Positions 28,081-37,738 of a stretch of 64,000 nucleotides of DNA are shown in pieces. Every line of letters begins with the position of its first letter. Position 1 is the first letter of the stretch. A program made the translations under genes and the position numbers. The stretch comes from Bin87 sp963666865. Lineage in GTDB: Bacteria > Chloroflexota > Dehalococcoidia > Lucifugimonadales > UBA3495. The DNA lies in contig OY763072.1 of NCBI GenBank assembly GCA_963666865.1, positions 2,046,001 to 2,110,000 of the forward strand, read 5' to 3'. Below the pieces are notes generated by a model, which did not search any database, was not told the origin of the DNA, and saw only the letters and a list, made by a program, of their open reading frames with translations.

Positions 28081-28717
28081 GTTCGGGAAGATGAGCCACC
28101 AGCGTGGCCGCGGTCAGCGGTCCGACGCCGGGCACGGAGCGGTAGAGGGCGGCGCGTTGCGCCAGAGCGTCGTTGTCCTTCAGCACGGCCTGGTATTCCT
28201 TGTCCAGCCGAGCGATCTCTTTCTCCAACCAGGCGATGTGGCGTTTGGTGGACCTGGCGATAGTGGTGGAAATGCCCTTGTCCAAACGACCCTTTTCCTG
28301 GACCCGTTGGTCAATGAATTGACGCCGCCGCCTGAGCAGGTCTTTCAGTTCCTGGCAATGCGGGTCCGTCTCCGGTTCCCAGGTATCCGCCTCCGGAAAT
28401 ACTTCTCCGTACCGAGCCAGCACCTGAGCGTCCAGGGGGTCGGTTTTGGCCTCGTAGCCACAGGCCTTGGCGAAGGCGCGCACCCGGCCCGGGTGGACCA
28501 CCTGCTCGGCGATTTCGGCCTGGCGCAGTCGGCCAGTCAGCAGTCGTTCGTAGCCGCCCGTTGGTTCACAGAGGGCCAGAGCAGTGTCTTGATCATTCAG
28601 ATGCTTGATCAGCTTGGTGATGCTGGCCGTGGTGTTGTCGAAGCGCACCACGGAACCTCCAGAGACCGAAACGTCCAGGTTGGCCTTGCCCACGTCAATG
28701 CCAGCTACGGTGATCAT
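28081..28717 (-). pseudogene. IS110 transposase 2, N-terminal part only
   Basis: ATG 28717 opens MITVAGIDVGKANLDVSVSG, followed by ALCEPTGGYERLL, KTDPLDAQVLARYGEV and RSVPGVGPLTAATLVAHLPEL. At 28081 the sequence becomes the right end of IS630 C, so the C-terminal half is missing. The left side of IS630 C is another IS, not the rest of this gene, so a deletion or rearrangement followed the insertion. The 28718-28950 leader holds no gene and is probably the IS110 upstream end. Confidence 0.8.
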
Positions 28718-29089
28718 TTTCTTGCTGCCCTCCCGGTGGGATGATGCCTGGTGTCCTCCACACTTGTAGATGCGGGCCCTCAACGCCCTTGTATCCGTTC
28801 GGAGCGACCAGAGCGGCGGGAGGGGTGTCCAACTTGACGCCGGTGCAGTCCAGGATTGTGGCCTGGCTCACCCACAGGTGAACGACGCGCCCCTCTCGCC
28901 CGCCCCGCAGATTGGCCGATCCAAGGGGCTACTGCAACATACAAGTGGTGGAATAAGCGTCATCCTTGTTGATGTTGTTCAGGCTGCCGCCTCAAGGACG
29001 TTGGTTGCCGGTGTTGCCTCGGCAGCGAGGTCGTCGGTGAAGGTGAGGTAGCGACGGCCTTCGGCCCATTCGTCGTGTTGCTCGGCCAG

Positions 29090-29104
29090 TCCGCCAGAGG
29101 CGGA
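29090..29104. repeat. 15-bp palindrome TCCGCC-AGA-GGCGGA
   Basis: Between RLVG and LAEQHDEW of the IS256 transposase; about five bases are expected there. Shifts the frame. Confidence 0.85.
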
Positions 29105-29784
29105 CGCCCACCAGACGGCGTGCTGCGGCCCGGTTGGGGAAGATGCCCACCACGTCGGTGCGGTGGCGTATCTCTTTGTTCAGCCGTTCCAGCGGGTTGT
29201 TGGACCAGAGCTTCTGACAGTGAGATACCGGGAAGGGGGTGAAGGCCAGGATGTCGGGTAGAGCGTCCGCCAGCATCTCGGCAGCCTGGGGGAAGTGTTC
29301 TTGCAGTTGGACGATCACCCGGTCGGCCTGGGCTTGTACCTCTTCAGGGGAGCGTTGCTTGTAGATGGTGCGCACCATGGTGGCCACGTCGGGTTGAGAC
29401 CGCTTGGGCACTCGGGTGAGCAGGTTGGTCATGAAGTGGGTGCGGCACCGTCGCCAACTGGCTCCGGCAAACACCGTGACGATGGCGTTCTTCAGTCCTT
29501 GGTGAGCATCGGAGATGACCAGTCCCACCCCGCTGAGACCCCGAGCGTTCAGCGACCTCAGGAAGGCCAGCCAGAAGGCGCCGTCCGCGCTGGCGCCCAC
29601 GGCCATGCCCAATATCTCGCGCTGACCGTGGGCGTTGACGCCGGTGGCCACCACCACGCTGACATTGACGATGCGTCCGCCCTCTCTGACCTTCTGGGTC
29701 AACGCGTCCAGCCACACGTAGGGATACGGCCCGCCGTCCAAAGGCCGGCCCAGGAAGTTCTCCACCACCTGGTCCAGATCCCGG

Positions 29785-29799
29785 TCCGCCTGAGGCGGA
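29785..29799. repeat. 15-bp palindrome TCCGCC-TGA-GGCGGA
   Basis: After SKSQVSR of the IS256 transposase; adds about three residues in frame. Confidence 0.85.
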
Positions 29800-29939
29800 C
29801 GTGAGACCTGGCTCTTCGAAATCCCGTCGCAGCCCAGGGACTTCACCAGATCGTCCACTCTTCTCGTGGACACGCCCTCCACGTAGGCCTGCTGGATCAC
29901 CGTCAGCAACGCCTTCTCGCTGCGCCGCCTGGGCTCCAG

Positions 29940-29954
29940 TCCGCCATTGGCGGA
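29940..29954. repeat. 15-bp palindrome TCCGCC-ATT-GGCGGA
   Basis: After GSYFP of the IS256 transposase, 14 codons from its start; shifts the frame. Confidence 0.85.
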
Positions 29955-30111
29955 GGGAAGTAGCTCCCTTCCCGTATCTTGGGAATGCGCAATTCCATGG
30001 TCCCCACCCGGGTGTCCCAAATCGCGGCTGCGGTAGTCATTGCGGTGGGTGAGCCGGTCCGGGTTGCGTTCACCGTTGCTGGGCGCCGATCTGCACTGAC
30101 ACCTCAGCGTC

Positions 30112-30131
30112 CCCCGTGTCGGGGCACGGGG
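30112..30131. repeat. Palindrome CCCCGTG..CACGGGG followed by CAGGCT
   Basis: A 7-bp stem with a TCGGGG loop and the same CAGGCT tail as the repeat at 17965-17983. It lies between the IS256 and IS110 relics. Confidence 0.6.
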
Positions 30132-30239
30132 CAGGCTATGATCCCCTCCGCCAGCACCTGCAGGGCTTCCCGCAGAAAGTCCACATCGCCGTCCAGGCCC
30201 CGCTTGCGCAGTAGTACCAAAAGGATGCTCCTATAGGTG

Positions 30240-31057
30240 TCAAGCCGGGTTGGTGGCCATTCTCGCGGGCGTCTCCAGGTGGAAGAATATCTCGCGGGCG
30301 ACGTACCGTTTGAGGCAGCGCATGACTTCCGGTTTGCTCCTTCCCTCCCCGGTTCGACGGCGCATGTATTCTTTCGTTCGCGGGTCGCATCGAAGTCTGA
30401 CGAGGACGATGCGGTGCCGCGCCGCGCCGCGTTGGCCTGGCGATCGCCACCCCGGTTGAGCCGATGCCGATGGGTCTTGCCCGAGGAAGCCGGTATCGGA
30501 CACACACCACACAGCGCGGCGAAAGCGGCCTCGGAGCGTAGGCGTTCCGGGTTGCTGCCGGCGGCAATCAGAAGGGTCGCTGCGGTGTCGGGTCCCACGC
30601 CGACGATGTTGATCAGGGTTGGAGATGCGGTGCCGATCAGTTGCGTCAGTTCGGCTTTCAGGTTGCGGATCTCCTCGCTGAGCTGATGGCGCCGGCAGGC
30701 CAGGGAACGGAGGGCGTACTTTGCCGCCGCCGTTGGATCGCTCTTACCCTTCCGATAGCGGGTCGGCCGGTCGGGACGGTTGACCACGACGACGCAATAG
30801 CCCAGACTGGTCAGGAAGCGAGCGATGCCCGCGCCGTATGAACCCGTTCCCTCGATACCGAAGGCGTGAATTGTTCCCAGGTTGCTGGACCATCGCTCGA
30901 GCTCGCGATAGCCGGATGTGGTCGCTGTCGCGTACCGCTCTCCCCGGCGGACACCTTGCCGGTCGATTGCTACCGCCACATGCTGTTCCTGGTGAGTGTC
31001 GATCCCAATAATCACCCGCAGAGCTGCCCTATGTTGGTGATCGGTGACTTCCAGCAT
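30240..31057 (-). pseudogene. IS110 transposase 3, internally deleted and frameshifted
   Basis: ATG 31057 begins MLEVTDHQHRAALRVIIGID with the IS110 DEDD start, followed by HAFGIEGTGSYGAG and RKGKSDPTAAAKYA. At that point roughly 100 residues of the family sequence are absent. LINIVGVGPDTAATLLIAAG, CGVCPIPASSGKTHRHRLNR and GGDRQANAA follow. The expected tail (IVLVRLRCDPRTKEYMRRR to HLETP) is in another frame, stopping at 30240. Inactive. Confidence 0.8.
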
Positions 31058-31360
31058 ACCTGCCTCCCGGAGAGTAGTCGCCGGTCGGTTGAGCGGACAA
31101 GACTGCGATGGGGCTTTGAGCCACGCTCCGATTGGGTCACGGCTCACCGAGGCGGTCGGCGCTGTCTGGGCCACTTCGGATCGGGGACAGATCCTTTTGA
31201 AGGCATCTCCGCCAATCCATGCTCGGGTCAAACCCGGTACGAGATGGCCCAGGCAGATCATCGCAGTCCATGCTGTTCTGGGCCATCGCGTTCCTCCCGC
31301 ATCGGGTTTGTGGTAATTCCGATAAGGATGACGCGGTGGCTGTCTCCTTGCCACCCGGTC

Positions 31361-31688
31361 CCTTTTACACCACCCCAGGGGACTCTACTCGCCTATATCT
31401 TGCACGATGGTTAGGTGATAAGATCGGCCATGTTCGAAAGGGTCTCTGCTGTGGAGAATGTCAATTCACGAGATAGTCTCACGTATGCGCACTCTGTAAT
31501 CGCGAAGATCGTAGCGGCGTGGCGATCTCGTTACCTTACGCAGGGCCTCTCCAGCAACGAGATTGCCGCGTTTCGGTCGCAATGAAAATTTGACTGAAGC
31601 GGATATCAAAGGTCGCGAGTACATTGAGCATGGGAGGCAACAGGATTTTGGCTTGAAACCCAGTCGGCACACCCGGGAGGGCATTTTC
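31361..31688. other. Leader region of the peptide-binding protein gene, no gene seen
   Basis: It is more AT-rich than its surroundings. A frame open from 31563 joins the gene below but has no protein character before ATG 31689. Probably the promoter and 5' leader. Confidence 0.4.
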
Positions 31689-33542
31689 ATGAGTTCGGTT
31701 ACAGGAAAATCGGCGGTCATGGCATTGGTGGCGTTATTGGCGTTGTTGGCGCTGGTTATCGCGTGCGGTGGTGCTGCACAGGAGGAAGGGTCAGCAGCTC
31801 AACCGGCGGTATCGGATCAGCAGGCTGGGCAGCAGGTCTCGGAACCTGCCGCGACCCAGTCGGCTCCACAACAACAAGCCGCCACACCGGTTCCCATCTC
31901 AACCCCAATCCCCACTCCGGAAAGTCCTGGGGCGGGCTCGTCGGAGCAACCGGTGGGAACTCTCAATGTCGGTCAGAAGGAACTTGGACCCTTTATGGGC
32001 CACCCCGCCCTGACGGGTAACCCGCAGATCTTTGTCCTGCAAACCGCTCCCATCGGCGAATCGCTTCTGACCGTCAGCAGCGACCTGGAAATCATCCCAA
32101 TGTTGGCCCACAACTGGGAAGTTTCCGATGACGGTTCGACCTGGACCTTCCATTTGAACCAAGGCGTCCAGTTCCACAAGGGTTACGGCGAATTGACCGC
32201 CGAGGACGTGATCTGGGGCATGCGGCAATTTGGAGCCGAGGGCTCCAAACACGCCCGGGCGTCCAACATCCGCAGGATTTGGGACAGCGAAGATGGCCAC
32301 GCCATCGCCATCGACGACTACACCGTGGAAGTCAACGCTGGAACACCCTGGTCGCCGGTCGTCGCCGTGGAATTTCTCACGAGCCCGGGCGGCGCCGGCT
32401 CCTGGATCATCAGCAAAAAACAGACTGATGAACTGGGGATGGAAGCAGCAAACAACCAGATCGCGGCCACCGGCTCCTGGGACTTGGCAGAATTTAGCAC
32501 CGGTTCCTTCTGGCGCATGGAAGCCGTGGAGAACCACTGGCGCAAGACCCCGCATTTTGCGGAAATGTACTTCCGGGAAATCCCTGAAGAGTCTTCCCGG
32601 GTCGCCGGCTTCCAGACCGGAAATCTGGATACCACCGTCAGCGCTTTCGACTCCCTGGATGCTCTGCTCAGCGTGGAAGGCGCGGAATTGATGCGCCTGC
32701 CCGGTGGGGGAGAATCCGCGCTCAACATCTATGGTCAATACCACGTGGGCGCCGGTACGAACGAGCAGTTGCCCGGCTTTGATCCGGAACTGCCCTGGAT
32801 TTCCGCGAGCGCGGATGTCAACTCAGAGGAATGGGCCAACGCGGCAAAAGTTCGCAGGGCATTGTCCATCGCCATCGACCGCCAGGGTATCGTTGATACC
32901 TTGCTGAGGGGATATGGCAGCCCGGCCGTGATGTGGGAGTACGGGCAGTACGAAGATACCTGGTTGCCCCCGGAAATGCGCTGGGAATACAACCCCGAGC
33001 AGGCCAAACAGCTTCTGGCAGAAGCCGGCTACCCTGATGGATTCAGCATTACACTCACGCCGTCCTTGCGCGGTGCGCCCGTTGAAGTAGAAGCTTGTGA
33101 GGCCATCGCTTCCATGTGGACCGACATCGGCGTGGACGTGAATTTCCAAAAGGTCCCCTACGGCACGCTACGACCCACGATAGTGGGACGAACGTACCAG
33201 GGTGCTACCTGCCACGCCGCTGGCATCCGCCTGGAACCGGGCGCGGGATTTACCGACAAGGGCTCGAAACTAGTCCACCAGGCGGTCTGGTCCAGCGGTG
33301 CGGATCACCCCTGGCTTGACGAAAAGATCGCTCTGCACAAGGCCGAGATCAACACCGAGGCGCGCCGAGCGTTGGCCCTCGAGATCACCACGTTCATGTT
33401 CGAAAACGCCATTACCAATATTGGGCTGTACAACTTCGACGTGATCTGGCCAGTTGGTCCCAAGATCCAGCCTTGGTCCGAGGGTGTGCGCTTTCGTGAC
33501 CTCCGCAACATCAACGGGTACGAGTACATACAGCCGCGGTAG
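31689..33542 (+). CDS. ABC transporter substrate-binding lipoprotein (peptide/nickel family 5)
   Basis: A 617-residue SBP_bac_5 protein that delivers peptides or similar solutes to an ABC permease at the outer face of the membrane. Signal peptide with lipobox LVIAC (Cys26), then a 60-residue Gln/Pro/Thr-rich linker. Family marks include LTVSSDLEIIPMLAHNWEVSDDGSTWTFHLNQGVQFHKG, ALSIAIDRQGIVDTLLRGYG, YNPEQAKQLLAEAGYPDGF and the C-terminal NIGLYNFDVIWPVGPKIQPW. ATG 31689 has GGGAGG seven bases upstream. No permease or ATPase gene follows, so it is an orphan; a relic ABC system lies at 58.6-60.9 kb. Confidence 0.9.
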   Translation: MSSVTGKSAVMALVALLALLALVIACGGAAQEEGSAAQPAVSDQQAGQQVSEPAATQSAPQQQAATPVPISTPIPTPESPGAGSSEQPVGTLNVGQKELGPFMGHPALTGNPQIFVLQTAPIGESLLTVSSDLEIIPMLAHNWEVSDDGSTWTFHLNQGVQFHKGYGELTAEDVIWGMRQFGAEGSKHARASNIRRIWDSEDGHAIAIDDYTVEVNAGTPWSPVVAVEFLTSPGGAGSWIISKKQTDELGMEAANNQIAATGSWDLAEFSTGSFWRMEAVENHWRKTPHFAEMYFREIPEESSRVAGFQTGNLDTTVSAFDSLDALLSVEGAELMRLPGGGESALNIYGQYHVGAGTNEQLPGFDPELPWISASADVNSEEWANAAKVRRALSIAIDRQGIVDTLLRGYGSPAVMWEYGQYEDTWLPPEMRWEYNPEQAKQLLAEAGYPDGFSITLTPSLRGAPVEVEACEAIASMWTDIGVDVNFQKVPYGTLRPTIVGRTYQGATCHAAGIRLEPGAGFTDKGSKLVHQAVWSSGADHPWLDEKIALHKAEINTEARRALALEITTFMFENAITNIGLYNFDVIWPVGPKIQPWSEGVRFRDLRNINGYEYIQPR

Positions 33543-33604
33543 CGTAACCGGGGAAAATATGCAGTAGCAGGCATCGCGGTTGTGGTGGCCATACTTATCC
33601 TTTT

Positions 33605-33640
33605 AGGGTCCTCCTCGATATCAGGGGGCATCAGGACCCT
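33605..33640 (+). terminator. Possible terminator after the peptide-binding protein gene
   Basis: AGGGTCCT and AGGACCCT form an 8-bp stem about 60 bases after the stop codon. There is no U-run, so confidence is modest. Confidence 0.4.
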
Positions 33641-33655
33641 GGCGACTTGAACCCC

Positions 33656-33680
33656 GGGGCGTCGGCTAAACCGACGCCCC
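33656..33680. repeat. Palindrome GGGGCGTCGG-CTAAA-CCGACGCCCC
   Basis: A perfect 10-bp stem related to the GTAGGGGC..GCCCCTAC family. It overlaps the 3' end of the HEPN-like remnant and appears to have truncated it. Confidence 0.7.
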
Positions 33681-33923
33681 GTACCTATTGGGTAATCCCG
33701 CGCCACTGAGGTAGCCGAGTTCCCAGGTGCTGAGCTTATCCGTCTGGTTGCGGTCCGCTTCCGAAGCACCCGCCAACGTGTCGGCGTTGCTGCGGGCCAG
33801 AGCGCGGCACGCGGCGTAGTAGGCGGAGCTGACGGAAACACGAAGCTGGGCCTGGTGGATGGGGCAGGATGGTGGACTGGCTGCCATCTCCCGCGCCAAT
33901 TTGATGAGGTTTAGCCAGTTCAT
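33666..33923 (-). pseudogene. HEPN-like remnant truncated at a repeat
   Basis: ATG 33923 opens MNWLNLIKLAREMAASPP followed by QLRVSVSSAYYAACRALARSNADTLAG. This resembles small HEPN-like proteins that start with an 'SxxYYAxxxALA' helix. After about 65 residues the sequence runs into the dispersed palindrome and ends NRYGASV, encoded by the repeat. The normal continuation is missing. A frame open upstream to 34118 has no coding character. Weak family assignment. Confidence 0.4.
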
Positions 33924-34114
33924 GGTTGGGCATCCTGGACAAATGGAATTGATGGTCGGAATGCAACGGGTTGTCGGGGGGCAAAGTTTGGCTGACCCGG
34001 GTCCGGCAGTTCTGGTCAGCTGTCCGGGTTGAAGCCGTGTTTGTTCGTCTGCTGGATGTTGCGCAAGTCTGGAGAGGGTTCGGTTGCCGGCGTCGGCCTC
34101 CTCTCCCTCGTTGA

Positions 34115-34765
34115 TCAAAAGTCGGCGGTGGTTCCTTCACCGGTCTCGGAGGCTTGGTCCACACGGTCGGGGCAGTCTGCGTTGGTGATGTCGCAGAAGC
34201 GGCACTCCGCCCGGCTGGGCACCAGGATCGCTGGTTTAGCAGCCGCCACTCTGCGGATCAGCGCTATCAACTTGCCGACGAACGGGTCGTCATTGGCGAG
34301 TGCCGGCACGTCGACGGCGTGGTCTTGGTAAGCGACGAGTCCGGTGACCGTCCGACCTCGGTAGTGGTTCAGTGCCAGTGGCACCGAGTACTGGTAGATC
34401 ATCACTTGGATGGCGTGGGATGGCCCAGCCCGGCCGGTCTTCCCGTCGATGATCACCACCTTTTGGTCTTTCTGGGCGATGAGGTCGGGCTTGCCGGCCA
34501 GCGTCGCTAAGTTTCCGCGCAGACGGAAGGTGTTCTGGTCCTCGGCGTAGACCCGGTATCCTCGCTCCTGCCAGTCGTCTCTGACTTTGTTGAGGAGAGC
34601 GGTGTGGGGCACCATCCACTCGGATTGGTTGAAGTCAGAGGGTGGCCGGTCCCAGCCTTGGTAATGGGCTTTGAACCAGACGGCCCATTCGCAGGAGTTC
34701 TCGCCGGTGAGGAGTTTGGGTAGCCAGGTAGCCCAGATGTAGGGGAAATCTCGTTGGACTGCCAC
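34115..34765 (-). CDS. PD-(D/E)XK nuclease with Cas4/RecB-like Fe-S cysteines
   Basis: The 216-residue product has the PDDEXK core GKPDLIAQKDQKVVIIDGKTG (Asp of motif II, then Asp and Lys of motif III), followed by AIQVMIYQYSV (QxxxY motif). The C-terminus has CRFCDITNADC (CX2CX6C), and a lone Cys lies near residue 28 (ENSCEWA). That 1+3 cysteine layout is the Fe-S cluster pattern of Cas4 and AddB-type nucleases. It starts at GTG 34765. No cas genes or CRISPR array are nearby, so I call a solitary Cas4-like nuclease, perhaps for DNA repair or defence. Confidence 0.75.
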   Translation of the reverse strand: MAVQRDFPYIWATWLPKLLTGENSCEWAVWFKAHYQGWDRPPSDFNQSEWMVPHTALLNKVRDDWQERGYRVYAEDQNTFRLRGNLATLAGKPDLIAQKDQKVVIIDGKTGRAGPSHAIQVMIYQYSVPLALNHYRGRTVTGLVAYQDHAVDVPALANDDPFVGKLIALIRRVAAAKPAILVPSRAECRFCDITNADCPDRVDQASETGEGTTADF

Positions 34766-35344
34766 GGCACGGCACCGTCCGGAAGATTAGCCGTGGGTCG
34801 ACTTGACCTGAGTCTATTGGGCGGTCGGTTGGGTGCGCTACGGTCTAATGTCATCAAAAAGGAAATTTCGCTACTCCGGTTCCACTGCTGGCGTGTCGGA
34901 CATCGACCAGTTGTCCGACGGATTTCGCAATTTAGCCAAAACGCCTGAATTTCCGGGTATTTCCGGTGTCTCGGACCCCGGCGGCATTCGAAAATCTGCC
35001 CGGGACGGGCGTTGTGATCCCCGGCGAAAATCGCCGTATCAAGCCCCGTTACGGAATTTTCGCTTTCCACGTATAACATCCGGTAGAATCCCGGTCGGTG
35101 GCCTTGGCAGCACAATTTTGCCGAGAGGTTGAGTTGGGCGACCGCGTGGCTCTGGGATTGCCGGCAGTCTCGCGGGTGACGAGCTTTCGGTAGAAGCATC
35201 TTGGGAAGATGTTTGTCCCTAGATAGCTAATGTTCTGTGAAGAGATTCGTCATCAAATTGACCAGTTCTGACTGCCTGTCAGTCAAATCTCGAGTAGCGA
35301 AATGCCCTCTTTGTATGGGCCGCCGCCCCGTAGAAGGCTCCCCG
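34766..35344. other. Intergenic region, no supportable gene
   Basis: Divergent spacer between the nuclease gene and the membrane protein gene. Open frames here lack protein character. It should contain both promoters, but I see no convincing -35/-10 pair. Confidence 0.4.
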
Positions 35345-36118
35345 ATGATGACCGAGGGTGAGCGACGTGGCTCACCCAAAAATCGTTGGACCCGCTGGTA
35401 CATGTGGCTCGCCTACGGCGGCGGCGTCTTGGCCGTGATCGCGGTCGTGGTCGTGGTACTGGCAACTCGTCACGGTGACGGCGGGACGGTGACGGTCTAC
35501 CCCAGCACGGCTCCCGCGAGCCACCAGCCCACTCCCACCATAAACCCTGCCGAATTGGAAGACGTGCAATTCATGGCCGACACCAGGGGGATTACCCTTG
35601 ATGAAGCCATAGCCCGTTATGCCTGGCAGGACGACTTCTCGATGATAGTAACGGCCATTGAGGACGACGACCCCGACAGCGTCGTTGATGTCGCCATAAC
35701 CGGCGGGTCATCGGCCTATATCGAGTTGTTGGGTTCAATCTCTGGTAGAGCCGAGGATGCCATCGAAAAATTCAAGTCTGATTACCCTCACGTTGAAATC
35801 AGGGTAAAAACCGGAGACGGCCAAGGACTTGCCATAAGAGAGGTGGATGAAGCGGTAATCGGAGCGCATTACGCGGTGCTGGAAGAGGACGGTGTACAGG
35901 ATGGCGTGACCTATTACGACCACGACACCAATGAAATCGTCGTGACCGTCCAGATGGCAACTCCGCCCTCCGATGAAAAACTATCCTCGCTGGAAAAAGC
36001 AGCCGAGCGCGGTGCCATCGCCGCCACCAGGCCGGATATTACGGACAACCTCACCATATCGCTGTCAGTCGTCCAGCATGACTTAAGTGGAACCGAGGGC
36101 GACCGGACATCCAACTGA
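35345..36118 (+). CDS. Membrane-anchored secreted protein resembling an S1-protease pro-domain
   Basis: About 257 residues from ATG 35345 (MMTEGERRGSPKN); the frame is open to 35237 but the added part has no character. One transmembrane segment (WLAYGGGVLAVIAVVVVVLA) is followed by a Thr/Pro-rich spacer. The extracytoplasmic domain then has VQFMADTRGITLDEAIARYAWQ and ends LTISLSVVQHDL. The opening 'G-I-T/S-x-x-E-A-x-x-R-x-x-W-Q' block resembles the N-terminal region of streptogrisin-type S1 proteases. No protease domain follows, so it is an orphan pro-domain-like protein by inference. Confidence 0.6.
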   Translation: MMTEGERRGSPKNRWTRWYMWLAYGGGVLAVIAVVVVVLATRHGDGGTVTVYPSTAPASHQPTPTINPAELEDVQFMADTRGITLDEAIARYAWQDDFSMIVTAIEDDDPDSVVDVAITGGSSAYIELLGSISGRAEDAIEKFKSDYPHVEIRVKTGDGQGLAIREVDEAVIGAHYAVLEEDGVQDGVTYYDHDTNEIVVTVQMATPPSDEKLSSLEKAAERGAIAATRPDITDNLTISLSVVQHDLSGTEGDRTSN

Positions 36119-36249
36119 CGCGGCTTGACACACACCGTTCGATTATTTGAGGGCAAATCGGATTACGAAAATCGTCAGTTTGTTGATCGATATACGCTCC
36201 AGCTACCCAGAATCGGAGTACCGAAGTCTCCTCTAAACAGGTGTAGCGC

Positions 36250-37497
36250 TTGAAAACGCTCGACTGGCCGGGAAGCTTGGCACTGTGCATGGTTCTTCTG
36301 ACTCTTGTTGTAGCCTGTAGCGGTGCCGGGCCTTCACCGCCCAAATCATTGCCTGCAACGCCGGAGGCCGGTTCCTCACCTGAGGCCGGGCTCCCGCCCA
36401 ATGTGGGTTACCTCCGTTCTTCACACCCTTTCGGTAGCCGGTTTACCGTGTTCAACGCGGACACCTTCGAGGTCTACCGGGCTGTCGACCTGCCGCCTGC
36501 GAGCATTGACTTCTCGCACCGGCTTGAGTTCGGCCCGGCTGGCCGCATCTGGCTCGGCTACACGCAGACAGGAGTTGACGATATAACCAAGACCCGGGGA
36601 GGCGGGAAGGACCGCGTGCTGGTGTTTTCCCCGCAAGGTGAGTTGGAGCACGAGCTGGACATCGGCTGTTCCCCTCCGGACACGGGCATCGCTTTCGCCG
36701 GAGGGTATGCCTTCATCGGATGCGCGGCCTCGGGTTTCTACGGGCAGGTCGTGGTCATGGACGCGGCAACCCTGGAGGTGGTGAAGGTTTTCGACGAGGT
36801 TTATCCTCCTGGCGAGGACATCTACGAAACATCCTTCTACATCACCGCAGTGGAGGAAGTTGCGGGCCAGATCCTGGTCATCGGATATGGAGACCCGCCG
36901 AAAGGGTACCAGCGTGTGACCAATTATGCCGCGTCATATACCAGGGTGGGGGTGATAGACCCCGAGACACTGACCATACGGGGGTACCTGACGGGTTTGG
37001 AACCCGGTCTGCGGGTTCTGAACGTGCTGGAGGTAGACGGTATGGCGTGGCTCTTCAACATATTCAGTCACCTGGAAGAGCGGCCTCCGCGCACTGACGT
37101 CTACGTGATGGATCCCCGGTCTGTGGAGATCGTGGATCAGTTCAACTTGGAGCACCCCTTTCCCAGATGGGCTGAATACGGTGATGAGGGTGCCATGTTC
37201 ATATACCACAGCGCCCCGTCCAGAATTATTTACGGGGTTCAGTACCCGAGAGGCATTACCCGTCTGGATCTGGAGACTCGCCAAGAGCGGTTCACGGCCA
37301 CGCCGGAGATGAATAATGCTTTCGGGATGGGGGTTTACCGCAGCAGGCCGTGCCTAGCCCGAGACGGAGGCACGGACATCGGTGGTTTGTGGTGTATGAG
37401 CTCCGACGGCACTTTCGAACGAAGCTTGCCCCAGCGGTACGCCGTCGGGGTCCAGTTCAAAGAGGAGAATAACCAGGGTGATCCCGACTCACGGTGA
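36250..37497 (+). CDS. Lipoprotein with propeller-like repeats, unknown function
   Basis: The 415-residue lipoprotein starts at TTG 36250. Signal LALCMVLLTLVVACSG has the lipobox cysteine at about residue 23. The mature part has repeated beta-strand segments of the kind found in YncE-like or quinoprotein propellers: FTVFNADTFEVYRAVDLP, RVLVFSPQGELEHELDIG, VVVMDAATLEVVKVFDEV, VGVIDPETLTIRGYLTG, VYVMDPRSVEIVDQFNL and ITRLDLETRQERF. That is six 'D-x-x-T/S-x-x-V/I' blades. Two or more cysteines may form disulphides. No partner gene is evident, and the 130-base gap upstream holds no gene. Confidence 0.7.
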   Translation: MKTLDWPGSLALCMVLLTLVVACSGAGPSPPKSLPATPEAGSSPEAGLPPNVGYLRSSHPFGSRFTVFNADTFEVYRAVDLPPASIDFSHRLEFGPAGRIWLGYTQTGVDDITKTRGGGKDRVLVFSPQGELEHELDIGCSPPDTGIAFAGGYAFIGCAASGFYGQVVVMDAATLEVVKVFDEVYPPGEDIYETSFYITAVEEVAGQILVIGYGDPPKGYQRVTNYAASYTRVGVIDPETLTIRGYLTGLEPGLRVLNVLEVDGMAWLFNIFSHLEERPPRTDVYVMDPRSVEIVDQFNLEHPFPRWAEYGDEGAMFIYHSAPSRIIYGVQYPRGITRLDLETRQERFTATPEMNNAFGMGVYRSRPCLARDGGTDIGGLWCMSSDGTFERSLPQRYAVGVQFKEENNQGDPDSR

Positions 37498-37521
37498 TTC
37501 TCCGGTGTGCGGTGTCCCGCG

Positions 37522-37737
37522 TCAACCAGATGTGCCGAATTTCCGTCGGGGTCGACTCGGTTCCACGAGTTCTCCTCTAAGTTCCTGAAGCGTTTCGATG
37601 TTCAACAGGGGCATGACCCGGTTAGATTGCCAGAAGGTCGCCAACCATTGGCGAGCGAGGCTCGGACTGGTCAGTGTCGGCAAGGTGACGCTCGTGTCAA
37701 TGACTACTCTGAGTGGGCCGGCGTTTTGTGGCGCCAC
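37522..37737 (-). pseudogene. Truncated PIN-domain (VapC/PIN toxin-like) gene
   Basis: Translation from GTG 37737 gives LRVVIDTSVTLPTL, with the first PIN Asp, and MPLLNIETLQELRGEL, with the second acidic residue. This is the start of a PIN RNase of the PIN-family toxin group. It stops after 71 residues with ELVEPSRPRRKFGTSG, a string often produced when a dispersed repeat is translated, so the last two acidic residues are lost. The GTG lies two bases beyond the stop of the TPR gene, so the two were probably translationally coupled. Confidence 0.5.
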
Positions 37738-37738
37738 G

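Larger units (their letters stand above)
25789..28081 (+). pseudogene. IS630 transposase split by palindrome and by IS110
   Basis: Part 1 (25789-25857) reads MDEAEVRRRMYRSPTPRERE, then a 15-bp palindrome (25858-25872), then part 2 in another frame: WLLGQGWTAAAVGRALDRDA to GGPKALSFEQSG at about 25998. After the inserted IS110, part 3 (about 27207-28081) resumes with EQQAELKAAVQEAPSQ and carries the DDE domain: IFFADEAHFQADADLRG, VIWDNSPAHRGD and LPSYSPDFNADEAIWGWAR. Part 3 is open for about 290 codons. The element must once have been whole. Confidence 0.8.
28979..29998 (-). pseudogene. IS256 family transposase with three palindromes
   Basis: The start MELRIPKIREGSYFP (ATG 29998) is followed by a palindrome and a frame change to LEPRRRSEKALLTVIQQAYV. 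A long good frame includes VWLDALTQKVREGG (first Asp), GVGLVISDAHQGLKNAI (second Asp), WRRCRTHFMTNLL and LWSNNPLERLNKEIRHRTDVVGIFPNRAA (Glu). The third palindrome moves the end LAEQHDEWAEGRRYLTF to another frame, stopping at 28979. Palindromes: 29940 (shift), 29785 (in frame, read RPPQAD) and 29090 (shift). Confidence 0.85.

Noticed and set aside
24185..31360. An integrative conjugative element or plasmid segment
   Set aside because: Only IS transposases are present; no relaxase, conjugation, replication or partition genes are seen.
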